NCBI GenBank assembly: GCA_017429265.1 | Contig: JAFRPG010000031.1 | Span: forward strand, 47,358 to 111,357 | Direction of reading: 5' to 3' | DNA length: 64,000 bases | From: Clostridia bacterium | GTDB lineage: Bacteria > Bacillota > Clostridia > Christensenellales > Aristaeellaceae | Shown: in pieces, positions 16,846 through 26,437 of the stretch | How positions within the stretch are numbered: position 1 is the first letter of the stretch | How the letters are laid out: each line of letters starts with the position of its first letter | Notes under the pieces: generated by a model | What the model was told of the DNA's origin: nothing | The model's input: the letters and a program-made list of their open reading frames with translations, nothing else | The model's database searches: none | Position numbers and translations under genes: made by a program

Positions 16846-17898
16846 TCAGTTTTTCGGGATGTAGACGGACGCGCTGGCGCCCAGGGGCAGGCCGGTCTCC
16901 TCGAGGGAGAGGCGGACCGTATAGTAAGCGGCGTTTTGGCGGGTGACGCCGAGACCGCCGATCTCGGTGACCGTTGCGTGCAGCACGGTGTCCGGGTCCA
17001 TGTCGAGCACCACGGGGCAGATGTCGCCCACATGGATGCGCGGCAGGTCCGTCTCGTCCACCTCGGCGGTGATCTCCAGGCGGTCGGTGTGCCAGATGCG
17101 GGCGAGGAGCGCGCCCTTCCAGACCTGCTGTCCGGGCTGGACGCCGACGAGGGCGATGACGCCGTCCGCGCCGGCGGAGATCTCCGGGACGGCTCCGGGG
17201 TCTGCGTCGGTCCCGAGGACCGTGGCCAGGGGCTGCCCGGCGGTCACCGCATCGCCCTCGGAGACGAGAACGGCGCCGATGCGCCCGGCCGCGGCGACGC
17301 TCACCGGATCGCGGCGGGCGACGCTGCCCACGCCGCACTTCGCGGTGTAGCCGTCGTCCAGGTAAAGGTTCAGCGTCTCCTTCAGGTCAAAGCTGCCGGT
17401 CAGGATCTCCGCCGCGAAGACGTCGCCGCTGACCGTGAAGATGCGGGCCGTGCCCTCCGGGCGTCCGGTGCGGTCGGAGCGGAAGAAGACCGTCATGCCC
17501 GGGACGAGGTCCCGGTTCCTGCCCGCGGCGCCCGCCGTGGTCGCACGGATCAGATAGGGATTCACGGGGGAGAGGGCGAGGATGCCGCCGTAGCGCGCGC
17601 AGACGGCCGCCGCGTCATCGCCGGCCCGGGCGAAGAGAGCGCTCACGGTGCCGTCCTCCGGGGCGCGGAGGGTGACGGTCCGCATGCGGAAGAGCACGTT
17701 GCCGCTCCGCACGGTGTCCCCGGCCTGCGCGTCGAAGGGGAGAAGGGTGCCGCTGTACTGGGCGGTCAGGTCGGTCCACGCCGCCGCGGTCACGACGCCG
17801 CAGGACACGGTGCAGCCGCTCAGATCCTCGGCGGCGCCGCCTGCGCACAGGACCAGCAGCGCCAGCGCGAGACAGGCGGACAGAAAACGCTTGGTCAT
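16846..17898 (-). CDS. HlyD/MacA-like membrane-fusion (adaptor) protein
   Basis: 350 aa. N-terminal signal peptide or anchor (FLSACLALALLVLCAGGAA, residues 5-23). Several barrel-sandwich-like segments occur: GTLLPFDAQAGDTVRSGNVLF and GAVLVSEGDAVTAGQPLATV (both typical biotinyl/lipoyl half-motifs) and GVIALVGVQPGQQVWKGALL. The end resembles the beta-barrel and C-terminal parts of RND/ABC adaptors. Expected outside the cytoplasmic membrane, working with the MacB-like permease encoded 29 nt upstream. Start supported by AAGGAG 9 nt before the ATG. The long coiled-coil hairpin of Gram-negative adaptors is not evident, as expected for a monoderm. Confidence 0.78.
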   Translation of the reverse strand: MTKRFLSACLALALLVLCAGGAAEDLSGCTVSCGVVTAAAWTDLTAQYSGTLLPFDAQAGDTVRSGNVLFRMRTVTLRAPEDGTVSALFARAGDDAAAVCARYGGILALSPVNPYLIRATTAGAAGRNRDLVPGMTVFFRSDRTGRPEGTARIFTVSGDVFAAEILTGSFDLKETLNLYLDDGYTAKCGVGSVARRDPVSVAAAGRIGAVLVSEGDAVTAGQPLATVLGTDADPGAVPEISAGADGVIALVGVQPGQQVWKGALLARIWHTDRLEITAEVDETDLPRIHVGDICPVVLDMDPDTVLHATVTEIGGLGVTRQNAAYYTVRLSLEETGLPLGASASVYIPKN

Positions 17899-17927
17899 CG
17901 GATCGCTCTCCTTTCAGACAGCAGGGG

Positions 17928-20239
17928 TCATTCCACGCTCTTGAGGGCCTCGACCATGTCGATCCGGCGCACCTTGCGGGTCAGCAGACCCTCGATGCAC
18001 CAGGTGAAGGCGTAGGTGGCGAGGCTGGACAGCAGCACGGTCGGCAGGCCGACGTGGGCCTCGAAGACCATGGCCTCGAACTCGCAGGCCTTGAGGATGA
18101 CGCTCACCAGGCCGATGCCCGGCGCGATGCCGAGGGCAACGCCGAGGACGGCGGTGAGGGCGTTCTCGCGCAGCATCAGGCGGCGAATCTCCCGCTGATG
18201 ATAGCCCAGCACCTTGAGCGTGGCATACTCCCGCGTGCGCTCGGTGAAGTTCAGCAGGCCCATGTTGTAGCAGATGATGAAGGCCAGGCCGAGGGCGACG
18301 GCACTGAGGATCGAGAAGGCGGCCCTCGCCGAGTCCATGAAGCGCAGGGTTTTCCGGTACTGCTCGGCCGGGCGGTGGACGGCGGACACGCGGTCGAGGT
18401 CGTCGATCTGCCGCTGCCCGCGCTCCGTGGCCCCGCGGATCAGCAGGGCCGAGACCGTGAAGGGCCCCTTGCGCAGGCGCTCCCAGGCGGGGCGGCTCAG
18501 AAAGGCGGACTGGCCGATGTTCGTGTCGGCGATCGCGGCGACGGTCATCTTGATGCCCTTGCGCTCACCGGTCAGCCAGACCTCGGCGGTGTCGCCGACG
18601 CGCAGGCCCATCACGGCGGCGAGCTTCCGCGTGACGGTCAGCCCCTCCTCCGGCAGCTTCATCTCCGTCTGGTCCGGGCCGAGGCGGAGGAGGACGGTAT
18701 CGGGCGGGAGGACCGTCAGCGGGGCGGTGCGGGTCTTCCCCTCCGTGCGGAGGCTGACGCTCATCTCCATCACGGCGTCGAGGCGCTCGCAGTCGATGCG
18801 GCTGCGGTAGCTCTCAAGCGTGCCGGACGAGCCGGGCTCGAGGTCCACCCGCTGATCGTAGGCGAGGGTGCCTTCGAAGTAGTCCCCGATGAAGGCCGGG
18901 ATCGACTCCTGCAGGCCGAAGGAGCAGATGATCAGCATGTTGCAGAAGAGCATGCCCACCAGGGACATGAAGGTCCGCCCCTTGTTGCGGAAGATGTTGC
19001 GCACGACCATCTTGGTGTTGAAGGAGAAGCGCTTCCAGAGGGCGGGGATCCGCTCGAGCAGGATGCGAGCCCCGGCCGCCGGGGGCCTGGGGCGGAGCAG
19101 CTCCGCCGCGGTTTCCCGCGCCGCGCGCTTTTCGTGGCGCAGGCAGATCAGCACGGCCGCGGCGACCTCGGCGGCCGCCATGGCCCATGCGATCGGGGAG
19201 ATCGGCGCGTGCAGGACAGACGGCACCCGCAGGTTGACCGCGACCATCGCAAAGAGGACGGGCACGAGGGTCACCTGGGCCAGGAGAAGGCCGCTCAGGG
19301 AGCCGATCAGGGAGGGCCAGAGGGCGTAGGCCAGGTAGTGGCGGCGGATCGCACGGTCGTCATAGCCGAGGGCCCGGAGCGTGCCCATCTCGATCCGCTG
19401 CGTGTCCATCATGCGCGACAGGGTCGTGACCACCACCAGCGCCGCCACGAAGTAGGCCAGCACCGGGAAGAGATAGCTCATGTTCCGGAACAGGCGCACA
19501 TAGTTGCGGGCCTGGACCGTGGAGGCGTGGGTCTCCTGCGAGAGGACCATGGCCTCGGGCACGGCAGCGCCGAGATCGCGCTCCAGCCGGGCCGGGTCGG
19601 CGTCCGGGTCGGCGCGGATCAGCAGATCGTTGACGGGCACCCCGCGCAGGGCCTGCGCGGAGATCAGCACATAGCCGAAGACCGCCGGGTCGGGGGCGCC
19701 GTCCCTGCTCGTGATCAGGTACTCGGGGGAGAGCACGGTCCCGCGCACGGTGAAGGTGAACCGCTGCCCGAGCAGGGTGAGGGTCAGGCCGTCGCCGGGG
19801 GAGAGGTGCTGGGCGGCCGCGAACTGCTCTTCCACCAGACAGCCCCGGGTGTCGCCGGGGGAGAGGCTTTCGCCCGCGCACACGAGCGGGACGTTCAGGG
19901 TCATCTCCCCGTCGTATGCGTGGACGGCGGCGGTCACCTTGCCGTCCAGGTCGGGGCACTCGGCCTCGAGGGTGATCCGCCGCTGCACTTCCCGGACACC
20001 CGGCACTGCGCCGACGCGGTAGAGATCCTCGCGCGTAAACCCGGCGCCGCGCACCCAGAAGTCGCAGAGCCTGCCGTCCCGGATCCAGGTCTCGATGGTC
20101 CGCTCGTCGGTGCGCCAGTTGGCGTCGAGCCCCGCGAAGACCCAGGTCCCGAGGAAGCACAGGAGCATCAGGGCGAGGAACTGCATCAGGTTCTGCCGCA
20201 TGTCCCGCCGCAGTTTGCGCCGCAGGGCGCTTCCGCGCT

Positions 20240-20246
<7 letters not shown>
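17928..20246 (-). CDS. ABC transporter permease, FtsX/MacB superfamily
   Basis: 772 aa. One N-terminal helix (near residues 20-38) is followed by an extracytoplasmic domain, a three-helix FtsX block (about 265-400), a second extracytoplasmic domain and a C-terminal three-helix FtsX block (about 640-760). This duplicated FtsX plan is typical of large Gram-positive permeases in lipoprotein, peptide or antimicrobial efflux or sensing systems. Its ATG (20246-20244) overlaps the end of the ATPase gene (stop at 20240) by 7 nt, indicating coupling. Partner genes are the ATPase upstream and the adaptor downstream. The substrate is unknown. Confidence 0.87.
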
Positions 20247-20941
<695 letters not shown>

Positions 20942-20986
20942 GGGCCGATCCTTCCGCGCTCCGTTCCGGTAAAAGCCGACACGGGC

Positions 20987-21015
20987 ATTATACGCTATTT
21001 TAAAGGAAATGAAAA
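20987..21015 (-). promoter_or_regulatory. Probable promoter of the MacB-type ABC operon
   Basis: Minus strand: perfect -10 TATAAT (20992-20987) with a 17-nt spacer to TTTTCA (21015-21010). The -35 box is weak. It is in the 263-nt divergent gap between the two ABC systems and 46 nt before the ATPase start. Confidence 0.5.
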
Positions 21016-21115
21016 GACCGCGGAAAAAGAAAACGGCGGGCGGCGGCCTCCGCGCGCGCCCGCCCCGGAATACGGCGAAAGAACAGCGCCGCACGCGTCA
21101 AACGCGAATTTCCCC

Positions 21116-21144
21116 TTGCCATCGGCGTGCAATCCGGGTATACT
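21116..21144 (+). promoter_or_regulatory. Promoter of the NHLP-type secretion operon
   Basis: TTGCCA (21116-21121) and TATACT (21139-21144) with a 17-nt spacer, 60 nt before the first gene. The short AATT block 5-10 nt before the -35 also occurs at the promoters at 26.3 and 57.4 kb. Confidence 0.75.
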
Positions 21145-21204
21145 GACCTTATGAGCACACAGTCATCCGCCGGGATCCACAACGACGAAAAAGGAGTTAT
21201 CGCC

Positions 21205-21744
21205 ATGCAAGCAAACGAAGGACAGAAGAAGGCTTCGCTGTTCCGCGAGAAAAGCCTGGAGGCCATGGATTCGCCGGAGTCGCTGAACGACTATCTGCGG
21301 GTGACGTCCCCGCGCGTCTGGCTCGTGCTGGCCGCCGTGATCGTCCTGCTGGTGGGCGGCATCGTCTGGAGCATCTTCGGGCGCATCGACACCAGGCGCC
21401 AGGCGGCGGTGGTCACCCTCAACGGGAAGACGGCCTGCTACGTCCCCATCACCTGGCTCGATGCCTCGAGGATCGGGAACCTGAAGGAGGTCGTCGTCGG
21501 CGGCCAGACCTATGCCGTGAAGCCCGCGGAGGACGGCTCGGTCACGGGCGGCGGTCTGTACGAGTTCATCGACGAGAACGACGAGGCGGGGAAAAAGGCC
21601 CTCGAGCGGGCGTGCAGGATCAACGGGATCACCGAGCTCGACCTCGTGTGGGTCTATCCGCTGGAGGGAGCGTTCGAGGACGGCGTGAAGTCCGGCACCG
21701 TCACGGTCGACTCCCTGAACCCGATCTCCCTCCTGCTGCAGTGA
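21205..21744 (+). CDS. Short HlyD-like protein of NHLP-type peptide secretion system
   Basis: 179 aa. The segment SPESLNDYLRVTSPRVWL (about 24-41) followed by one membrane helix (about 39-58) is typical of the N-terminus of the HlyD-like subunit found with NHLM/NHLP bacteriocin ABC transporters. The rest is a small extracytoplasmic domain. It is short for an adaptor: no long coiled coil is present, so only the membrane part and a small barrel-like domain remain. Start chosen at the ATG with AAGGAG 8 nt upstream; the frame is open back to 21127 but that lies across the promoter. It precedes two dedicated ABC genes (12-nt and 15-nt gaps), forming the classic three-gene order. Confidence 0.78.
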   Translation: MQANEGQKKASLFREKSLEAMDSPESLNDYLRVTSPRVWLVLAAVIVLLVGGIVWSIFGRIDTRRQAAVVTLNGKTACYVPITWLDASRIGNLKEVVVGGQTYAVKPAEDGSVTGGGLYEFIDENDEAGKKALERACRINGITELDLVWVYPLEGAFEDGVKSGTVTVDSLNPISLLLQ

Positions 21745-21756
21745 GGAGGTGAGGGC

Positions 21757-23934
21757 GTGTTCGGCAAAAAGAAAGTGCCCGCACCCGTCACCAAAGGCGT
21801 GGTCCGGGTGCCCGTGGTGATGCAGATGGAGATGCTCGAGTGCGGCGCGGCCTCGCTCACCATGATCATGCACTATTACCAGAAATACATCACCCTGGAA
21901 CAGGCGCGCGTGGACTGCGGCGTGTCGATGGACGGCGCGAGCGCGAAGAACATCCTCGTCGCGGCCCGCAGCTACGGCATGAAGGCGAACGCCTGGCGCG
22001 TGGAGCCCGAGGACCTGCTCGAGGAGGGCCCCTTCCCCTGCATCATCCACTGGGGCTTCAACCACTTTGTGGTGCTGTGCGGCTTCAGCGGCAAAAAGGC
22101 CGTCCTCAACGATCCCGCCCGCGGCCGCGTGACCGTGGAATGGGAAGAGTTCGACCGCGAGTTCACCGGCGTGTGCATCACCTTTGAGCCCGACGAGGGC
22201 TTCGAGCCCGCGGGCAAGCCCCGCTCGATCTTCTCCTACGCCCGCGAGCGCCTGCACGGCACGGGCATGGCGGCCGTGTTCGTGATCCTCACGTCCTCGA
22301 TCTCCTCCCTGATCGGCATCATCAGCCCGGGCTTCTCGAGGACCTTCCTTGACCGCCTGCTGACGGGGAAGAACCCGGAATGGCTCCCGGCCTTCATGGC
22401 CCTCTTCGCGGCGATGGCCGTGATCAGCATCGTCGTGACCTGGATCTCGGCGGTCTATTCCCTGCGCATCCAGGGCAAGATGGCTTCCTACGGCAGCGCC
22501 TCCTACCTTTGGAAGGTGCTGAGGCTGCCGATGCAGTTCTTCAGCCAGCGCCTCTCCGCGGACATCGCCGACCGCCAGGCGACCAACTCGGCCATCGCCG
22601 GCACGATGATCAAGATCTTCGCGCCTCTGGCCCTGCAGGCCCTGATGATGGTCTTCTACCTCGTCGTGATGATCCGCTACAGCTGGCTCCTCTCCCTGAT
22701 CGGCGTCGGCGCCATCGCGCTGAACATGATCGTCTCCTCCGTGATCTCGGCCAAGCGCGTCAACATCACCCGCGTGCAGCAGCGCGACGCGGCGAAGCTC
22801 TCCTCCGCCACGATGTCGGGCATCACGATGATCGAGACGATCAAGGCTTCCGGCGCGGAGAACGGCTTCTTCGGCCGCTGGGCCGGCTACCAGGCCAGCG
22901 TGAACACCCAGTCCGTCTCCTACACGAGGCTCAACCTCTTCCTCGGCTCCCTGCCGGGGCTGATCACGAGCATGGCGAACCTCGCCGTCCTCGGCCTCGG
23001 TGTCCTGATGGTGCTCAACCATGAGTTCACCCCCGGCATGGTGATGGCCTTCCAGGGCTTCCTCGGCTCCTTCATGTCCCCGGCCTCCGCCCTGATCTCC
23101 GCGGGCCAGTCCCTGCAGGAGATGATCACCCAGATGGAGCGCGTGGATGACGTGATGAGCTACCGCGAGGACGCGGCCTTCGCGCCCCGCGAGAAGACCG
23201 GCGAGTATCAGAAGCTCTCCGGCGCGATCGAGCTGAAGAACGTGACCTTCGGCTACTCGCGCCTCGGCAAGCCGCAGATCACGGACTTCTCCATGACCGT
23301 GAAGCCCGGCCAGAAGATCGCCTTCGTCGGCCGGACCGGCTGCGGCAAATCCACCCTGGCCAAGCTGATCTCCGGCCTCTACCAGCCCTGGAGCGGGACG
23401 GTGACCTTCGACGGCGTGCCGATCAGCGAGATCGACCGCGACGTCTTCACCGGCTCGGTCAGCGTCATCGACCAGGACATCACCCTCTTCGAGGACACGA
23501 TCTCCGAGAACATCCGCATGTGGGACAGCGCGATCGAGGACTTCGAGGTGACGCTCGCGGCCCGCGACGCCGGCATCTACGACGACATCGTGACCCGCGA
23601 CGGCGGCTTCGGCCACAAGCTGCTCGACGGCGGCCGCGATCTTTCCGGCGGTCAGCGGCAGCGCATCGAGATCGCCCGCGCCCTGGCCCAGGATCCGACG
23701 ATCTGCATCATGGACGAGGCGACCTCCGCCCTCGACGCCCAGACCGAGTACGACGTGATCCGCTCCATCAACAACCGCGGCATCACCTGCATCATCATCG
23801 CGCACCGCCTTTCCACGATCCGGGACTGCGACGAGATCATCGTCCTGGACAAGGGAAGGATCGTGGAGCGCGGCACCCACGACGAACTGTACGCGCTGGG
23901 CGGCATGTATGCCAGCCTGGTCAGCAACGAGTGA
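21757..23934 (+). CDS. C39 peptidase-containing ABC transporter (NHLP bacteriocin type)
   Basis: 725 aa, GTG start after GAGGAGG. Residues 15-150 form a C39 peptidase domain with catalytic Cys29 in MLECGAASL, His103 in NHFVVL and Asp119 in LNDPARG; it would cut double-glycine leaders at the cytoplasmic side. Six membrane helices follow (about 160-450), then an ATPase with Walker A VGRTGCGKST near 525-534, signature LSGGQRQR near 629 and Walker B CIMDEATSALD. It is expected to cleave and export a leader-bearing peptide. No NHLP-type precursor (nitrile-hydratase-like leader) lies next to it; the only double-glycine peptide in the window is at 59.6 kb. Confidence 0.9.
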   Translation: MFGKKKVPAPVTKGVVRVPVVMQMEMLECGAASLTMIMHYYQKYITLEQARVDCGVSMDGASAKNILVAARSYGMKANAWRVEPEDLLEEGPFPCIIHWGFNHFVVLCGFSGKKAVLNDPARGRVTVEWEEFDREFTGVCITFEPDEGFEPAGKPRSIFSYARERLHGTGMAAVFVILTSSISSLIGIISPGFSRTFLDRLLTGKNPEWLPAFMALFAAMAVISIVVTWISAVYSLRIQGKMASYGSASYLWKVLRLPMQFFSQRLSADIADRQATNSAIAGTMIKIFAPLALQALMMVFYLVVMIRYSWLLSLIGVGAIALNMIVSSVISAKRVNITRVQQRDAAKLSSATMSGITMIETIKASGAENGFFGRWAGYQASVNTQSVSYTRLNLFLGSLPGLITSMANLAVLGLGVLMVLNHEFTPGMVMAFQGFLGSFMSPASALISAGQSLQEMITQMERVDDVMSYREDAAFAPREKTGEYQKLSGAIELKNVTFGYSRLGKPQITDFSMTVKPGQKIAFVGRTGCGKSTLAKLISGLYQPWSGTVTFDGVPISEIDRDVFTGSVSVIDQDITLFEDTISENIRMWDSAIEDFEVTLAARDAGIYDDIVTRDGGFGHKLLDGGRDLSGGQRQRIEIARALAQDPTICIMDEATSALDAQTEYDVIRSINNRGITCIIIAHRLSTIRDCDEIIVLDKGRIVERGTHDELYALGGMYASLVSNE

Positions 23935-23949
23935 GGGAGGTGACGATCT

Positions 23950-26139
23950 GTGGGCTGGTTCGACGAACAAATCGAATTCCGGAAAAAGCATGAGCGGGAG
24001 CTCCTCGGCGACTCCTTTGACAACATCGCCCGCGCCATCACGGGCAGAAAAACCCGCAGCACCCTCCTCGACGGGGCGGACGTCAGCGACGCCGTGTCCG
24101 CCCTCCTGCGCTACATGGGCGTGAAGGAGCGGGAGGTCCCGGCCGGCATCAAGGGGCTGGAGGACCGCCTGGACTTCCTCCTCTCCGCCACGGGCATCCT
24201 GTACCGCGAGATCCGGCTGACGCGCGGCTGGCACGCCGATGCCATGGGCGCCATGATCACCTCCCTGAAGGAGGAAGGCACCGTGATCGCCGTCCTGCCG
24301 TCCAACAACGGCGGCTACGAGTACAGCGATCCCAAGACCGGCAAACGGGTGCGCGTGAACGCCGCGGAGGAGAAGAAGATCAACGACGAGGCCCTGTGCT
24401 TCTACCGTCCGCTGCCCGCGCGCACCCTCAAGATCCGCGACCTGCTCCGCTACATGATGAGCTGCCTGACCCGGCGCGACCTGACCAGCTTCGGCCTGGC
24501 GGCCCTCGCCATCACCCTGGTCGGCCTTCTGACCCCGAAGCTGGGCCAGATCCTGATGGGCACGGTCATTGAGACGGAGAGCCATCAGCTGCTCTACGCT
24601 GTGGTCTCTTTCCTCTTCTTTGCGACGATCGGCACCCTCATCCTTAATATCGTCCGCTCCATGCTCCTCAGCCGCATCCGCGACAAGCTGAACCTCAACG
24701 TCAACGCGGCGACGATGATGCGCATCCTGACCCTGCCCGCCTCCTTCTTCAAGGACTATTCCGCGGGCGAGCTGAACCAGTACATGAGCTATATGGAGCA
24801 GCTGTGCTCGACGATCGTCGACTCGCTGTTTTCCACGGGCGTTACGGGCGTGTTCTCCCTGGTCTACCTGGCGCAGATCTTCGCCTTCGCCCCGAGCCTG
24901 GTCTGGCCGAGCCTGATCGTGACCCTGCTGACCCTCGGCGTGAGTATCCTCTCCGCCCGGGTCCAGATGCGCATCGACGCCGAGAAGATGGTGCTCAGCG
25001 CCAAGGAGCGCGGTCTGGTCTTCTCCCTGATCACGGGAATCCAGAAGATCCGCCTCAGCGGCGCGGAGAACCGGGCCTTCGTGAAGTGGACCGGGCTGTA
25101 CACCCGCAGCGCCGAGATGCTCTACAACCCGCCGGCGGTGATCCGGCTCTCCTCCGTCTTTACCGGGGCCATCACCCTGATCGGCACCGGCATCATGTAC
25201 TACATAGCGGTGCGCAGCAAGGTCAGCGTGGCGGACTACTATGCCTTCAACTCGGCCTACGGCTACATATCGTCGGCCTTCTCGGCCCTGGCGTCGGTGG
25301 CCCTCTCCGCGGCCTCGATCAAGCCGGTCATCGGGATCATCAAGCCTCTCCTCGAGGCCACGCCCGAGGCGGCGGACACCAAGGAGACCGTCTCGAGGCT
25401 CTCCGGCGCGATCGAACTGTCCCACGTCACCTTCGGCTACGACCCGGACAGCAAGCCCCTCTTCGAGGATTTCAGCCTCAAGATCCCGGCCCGCCAGTAC
25501 GTGGCCATCGTCGGCCGGAGCGGCAGCGGCAAATCGACCCTCGTGCGCCTGCTCCTCGGCTTTGAGAAGCCCAGCCGCGGCGTCATCAACTATGACAACA
25601 AGGACATGCAGCAGCTGGACCTGCGCTCCCTGCGCCGCCACATTGGCACGGTCATGCAGGACGGCCGCCTGCTCTCGGGCTCGATCTTCGAGAACATTGT
25701 CATTTCCGCGCCGACGCTCAAGCAGCAGGACGCGTGGGACGCCGCGGAGATCGCGGGCATCGCCGACGACATCCGCGATATGCCCATGGGCATGAACACG
25801 ATCCTCCAGGAGGGCGGCGGCACGATCTCCGGCGGACAGCGACAGCGACTGATGATCGCCCGGGCCATCGCGCCCAAACCGAAGATCCTGATCTTCGACG
25901 AAGCCACGAGCGCCCTGGACAACATTACGCAGAAGAAGGTTTCCGAGGCGCTGGACGCCATGAAGTGCACCCGCATCGTCATTGCCCACCGCCTGTCCAC
26001 GATCCGCCGCTGCGACCGCATCCTGGTCATCGACGGCGGAAAGATCGCCGAGGACGGCACCTATGAGCAGCTGATCGAAAAGAACGGGATCTTCGCCGAA
26101 CTGGTGGCCCGCCAGCGTCTGGACGACGAGAAGGCCTGA
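23950..26139 (+). CDS. Second ABC transporter of NHLP-type system (no peptidase)
   Basis: 729 aa, GTG start with GGGAGG 9 nt upstream. About 160 N-terminal residues have no C39 Cys/His and form the special cytoplasmic domain typical of the second NHLM transporter. Membrane helices follow (about 180-450, including MMSCLTRRDLTSFGLAALA), then an ATPase domain with Walker A VGRSGSGKST near 521-530, signature ISGGQRQR near 627 and Walker B ILIFDEATSALD. It probably forms a heteromer with the C39 transporter encoded just upstream. The gene ends at the terminator at 26145-26185, so the three genes form one closed transcription unit. Confidence 0.9.
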   Translation: MGWFDEQIEFRKKHERELLGDSFDNIARAITGRKTRSTLLDGADVSDAVSALLRYMGVKEREVPAGIKGLEDRLDFLLSATGILYREIRLTRGWHADAMGAMITSLKEEGTVIAVLPSNNGGYEYSDPKTGKRVRVNAAEEKKINDEALCFYRPLPARTLKIRDLLRYMMSCLTRRDLTSFGLAALAITLVGLLTPKLGQILMGTVIETESHQLLYAVVSFLFFATIGTLILNIVRSMLLSRIRDKLNLNVNAATMMRILTLPASFFKDYSAGELNQYMSYMEQLCSTIVDSLFSTGVTGVFSLVYLAQIFAFAPSLVWPSLIVTLLTLGVSILSARVQMRIDAEKMVLSAKERGLVFSLITGIQKIRLSGAENRAFVKWTGLYTRSAEMLYNPPAVIRLSSVFTGAITLIGTGIMYYIAVRSKVSVADYYAFNSAYGYISSAFSALASVALSAASIKPVIGIIKPLLEATPEAADTKETVSRLSGAIELSHVTFGYDPDSKPLFEDFSLKIPARQYVAIVGRSGSGKSTLVRLLLGFEKPSRGVINYDNKDMQQLDLRSLRRHIGTVMQDGRLLSGSIFENIVISAPTLKQQDAWDAAEIAGIADDIRDMPMGMNTILQEGGGTISGGQRQRLMIARAIAPKPKILIFDEATSALDNITQKKVSEALDAMKCTRIVIAHRLSTIRRCDRILVIDGGKIAEDGTYEQLIEKNGIFAELVARQRLDDEKA

Positions 26140-26144
26140 ACCCG

Positions 26145-26185
26145 ATGCGCCGACTCCCGCATAAACGGCGGGACGGCGCATTTTT
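26145..26185 (+). terminator. Terminator of the NHLP-type operon
   Basis: Stem ATGCGCCG (26145-26152) with CGGCGCAT (26174-26181), an inner stem TCCCGC/GCGGGA, and TTTTT at 26181-26185, right after the transporter stop. Confidence 0.85.
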
Positions 26186-26271
26186 ATGCGCAAACCAGGT
26201 CTTTTCCGCGCCCATTCTTTCTACAAGATAAAAGGGAACGTTTCATGTTCAACGCGGTACAGAATAAGAGC

Positions 26272-26310
26272 AAATTCGGCATTGCATTCTGTGGAAGAGT
26301 ATGGTAAGAT
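26272..26310 (+). promoter_or_regulatory. Promoter of the CpsD/repeat-protein operon, shared with the RiPP locus
   Basis: TTGCAT (26282-26287), 17-nt spacer, TAAGAT (26305-26310). From AAATTC at 26272 to the -10 end, 26 of 39 bases match the promoter at 57418-57456, including AAATTC, ATTGCATT, GGAA and the exact spacing. This is more than the consensus boxes alone require. The leader between 26311 and the CpsD start also holds hairpins GGGTTT/AAACCC near 26318-26335 and CGGCCGG/CCGGCCG at 26394-26411. This region, with the terminator, fills the 298-nt gap. Confidence 0.65.
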
Positions 26311-26437
26311 GATGTGGGTTTTGCCAAACCCGCTGTTTTGCGTCGGCTTATAAGGTGTGCCGGGCAGGCAGAACAACACAGGAAAGACCTTTCCGGCCGG
26401 TCTGCCGGCCGACGAGGCGGGGGGTTGAACGTCGGGC

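Noticed and set aside
21163..26193. A 1676-codon minus-strand frame opposite the NHLP transporters
   Set aside because: Runs against three certain genes; low-complexity His/Asp/Gly-rich translation typical of reverse-complement shadows.
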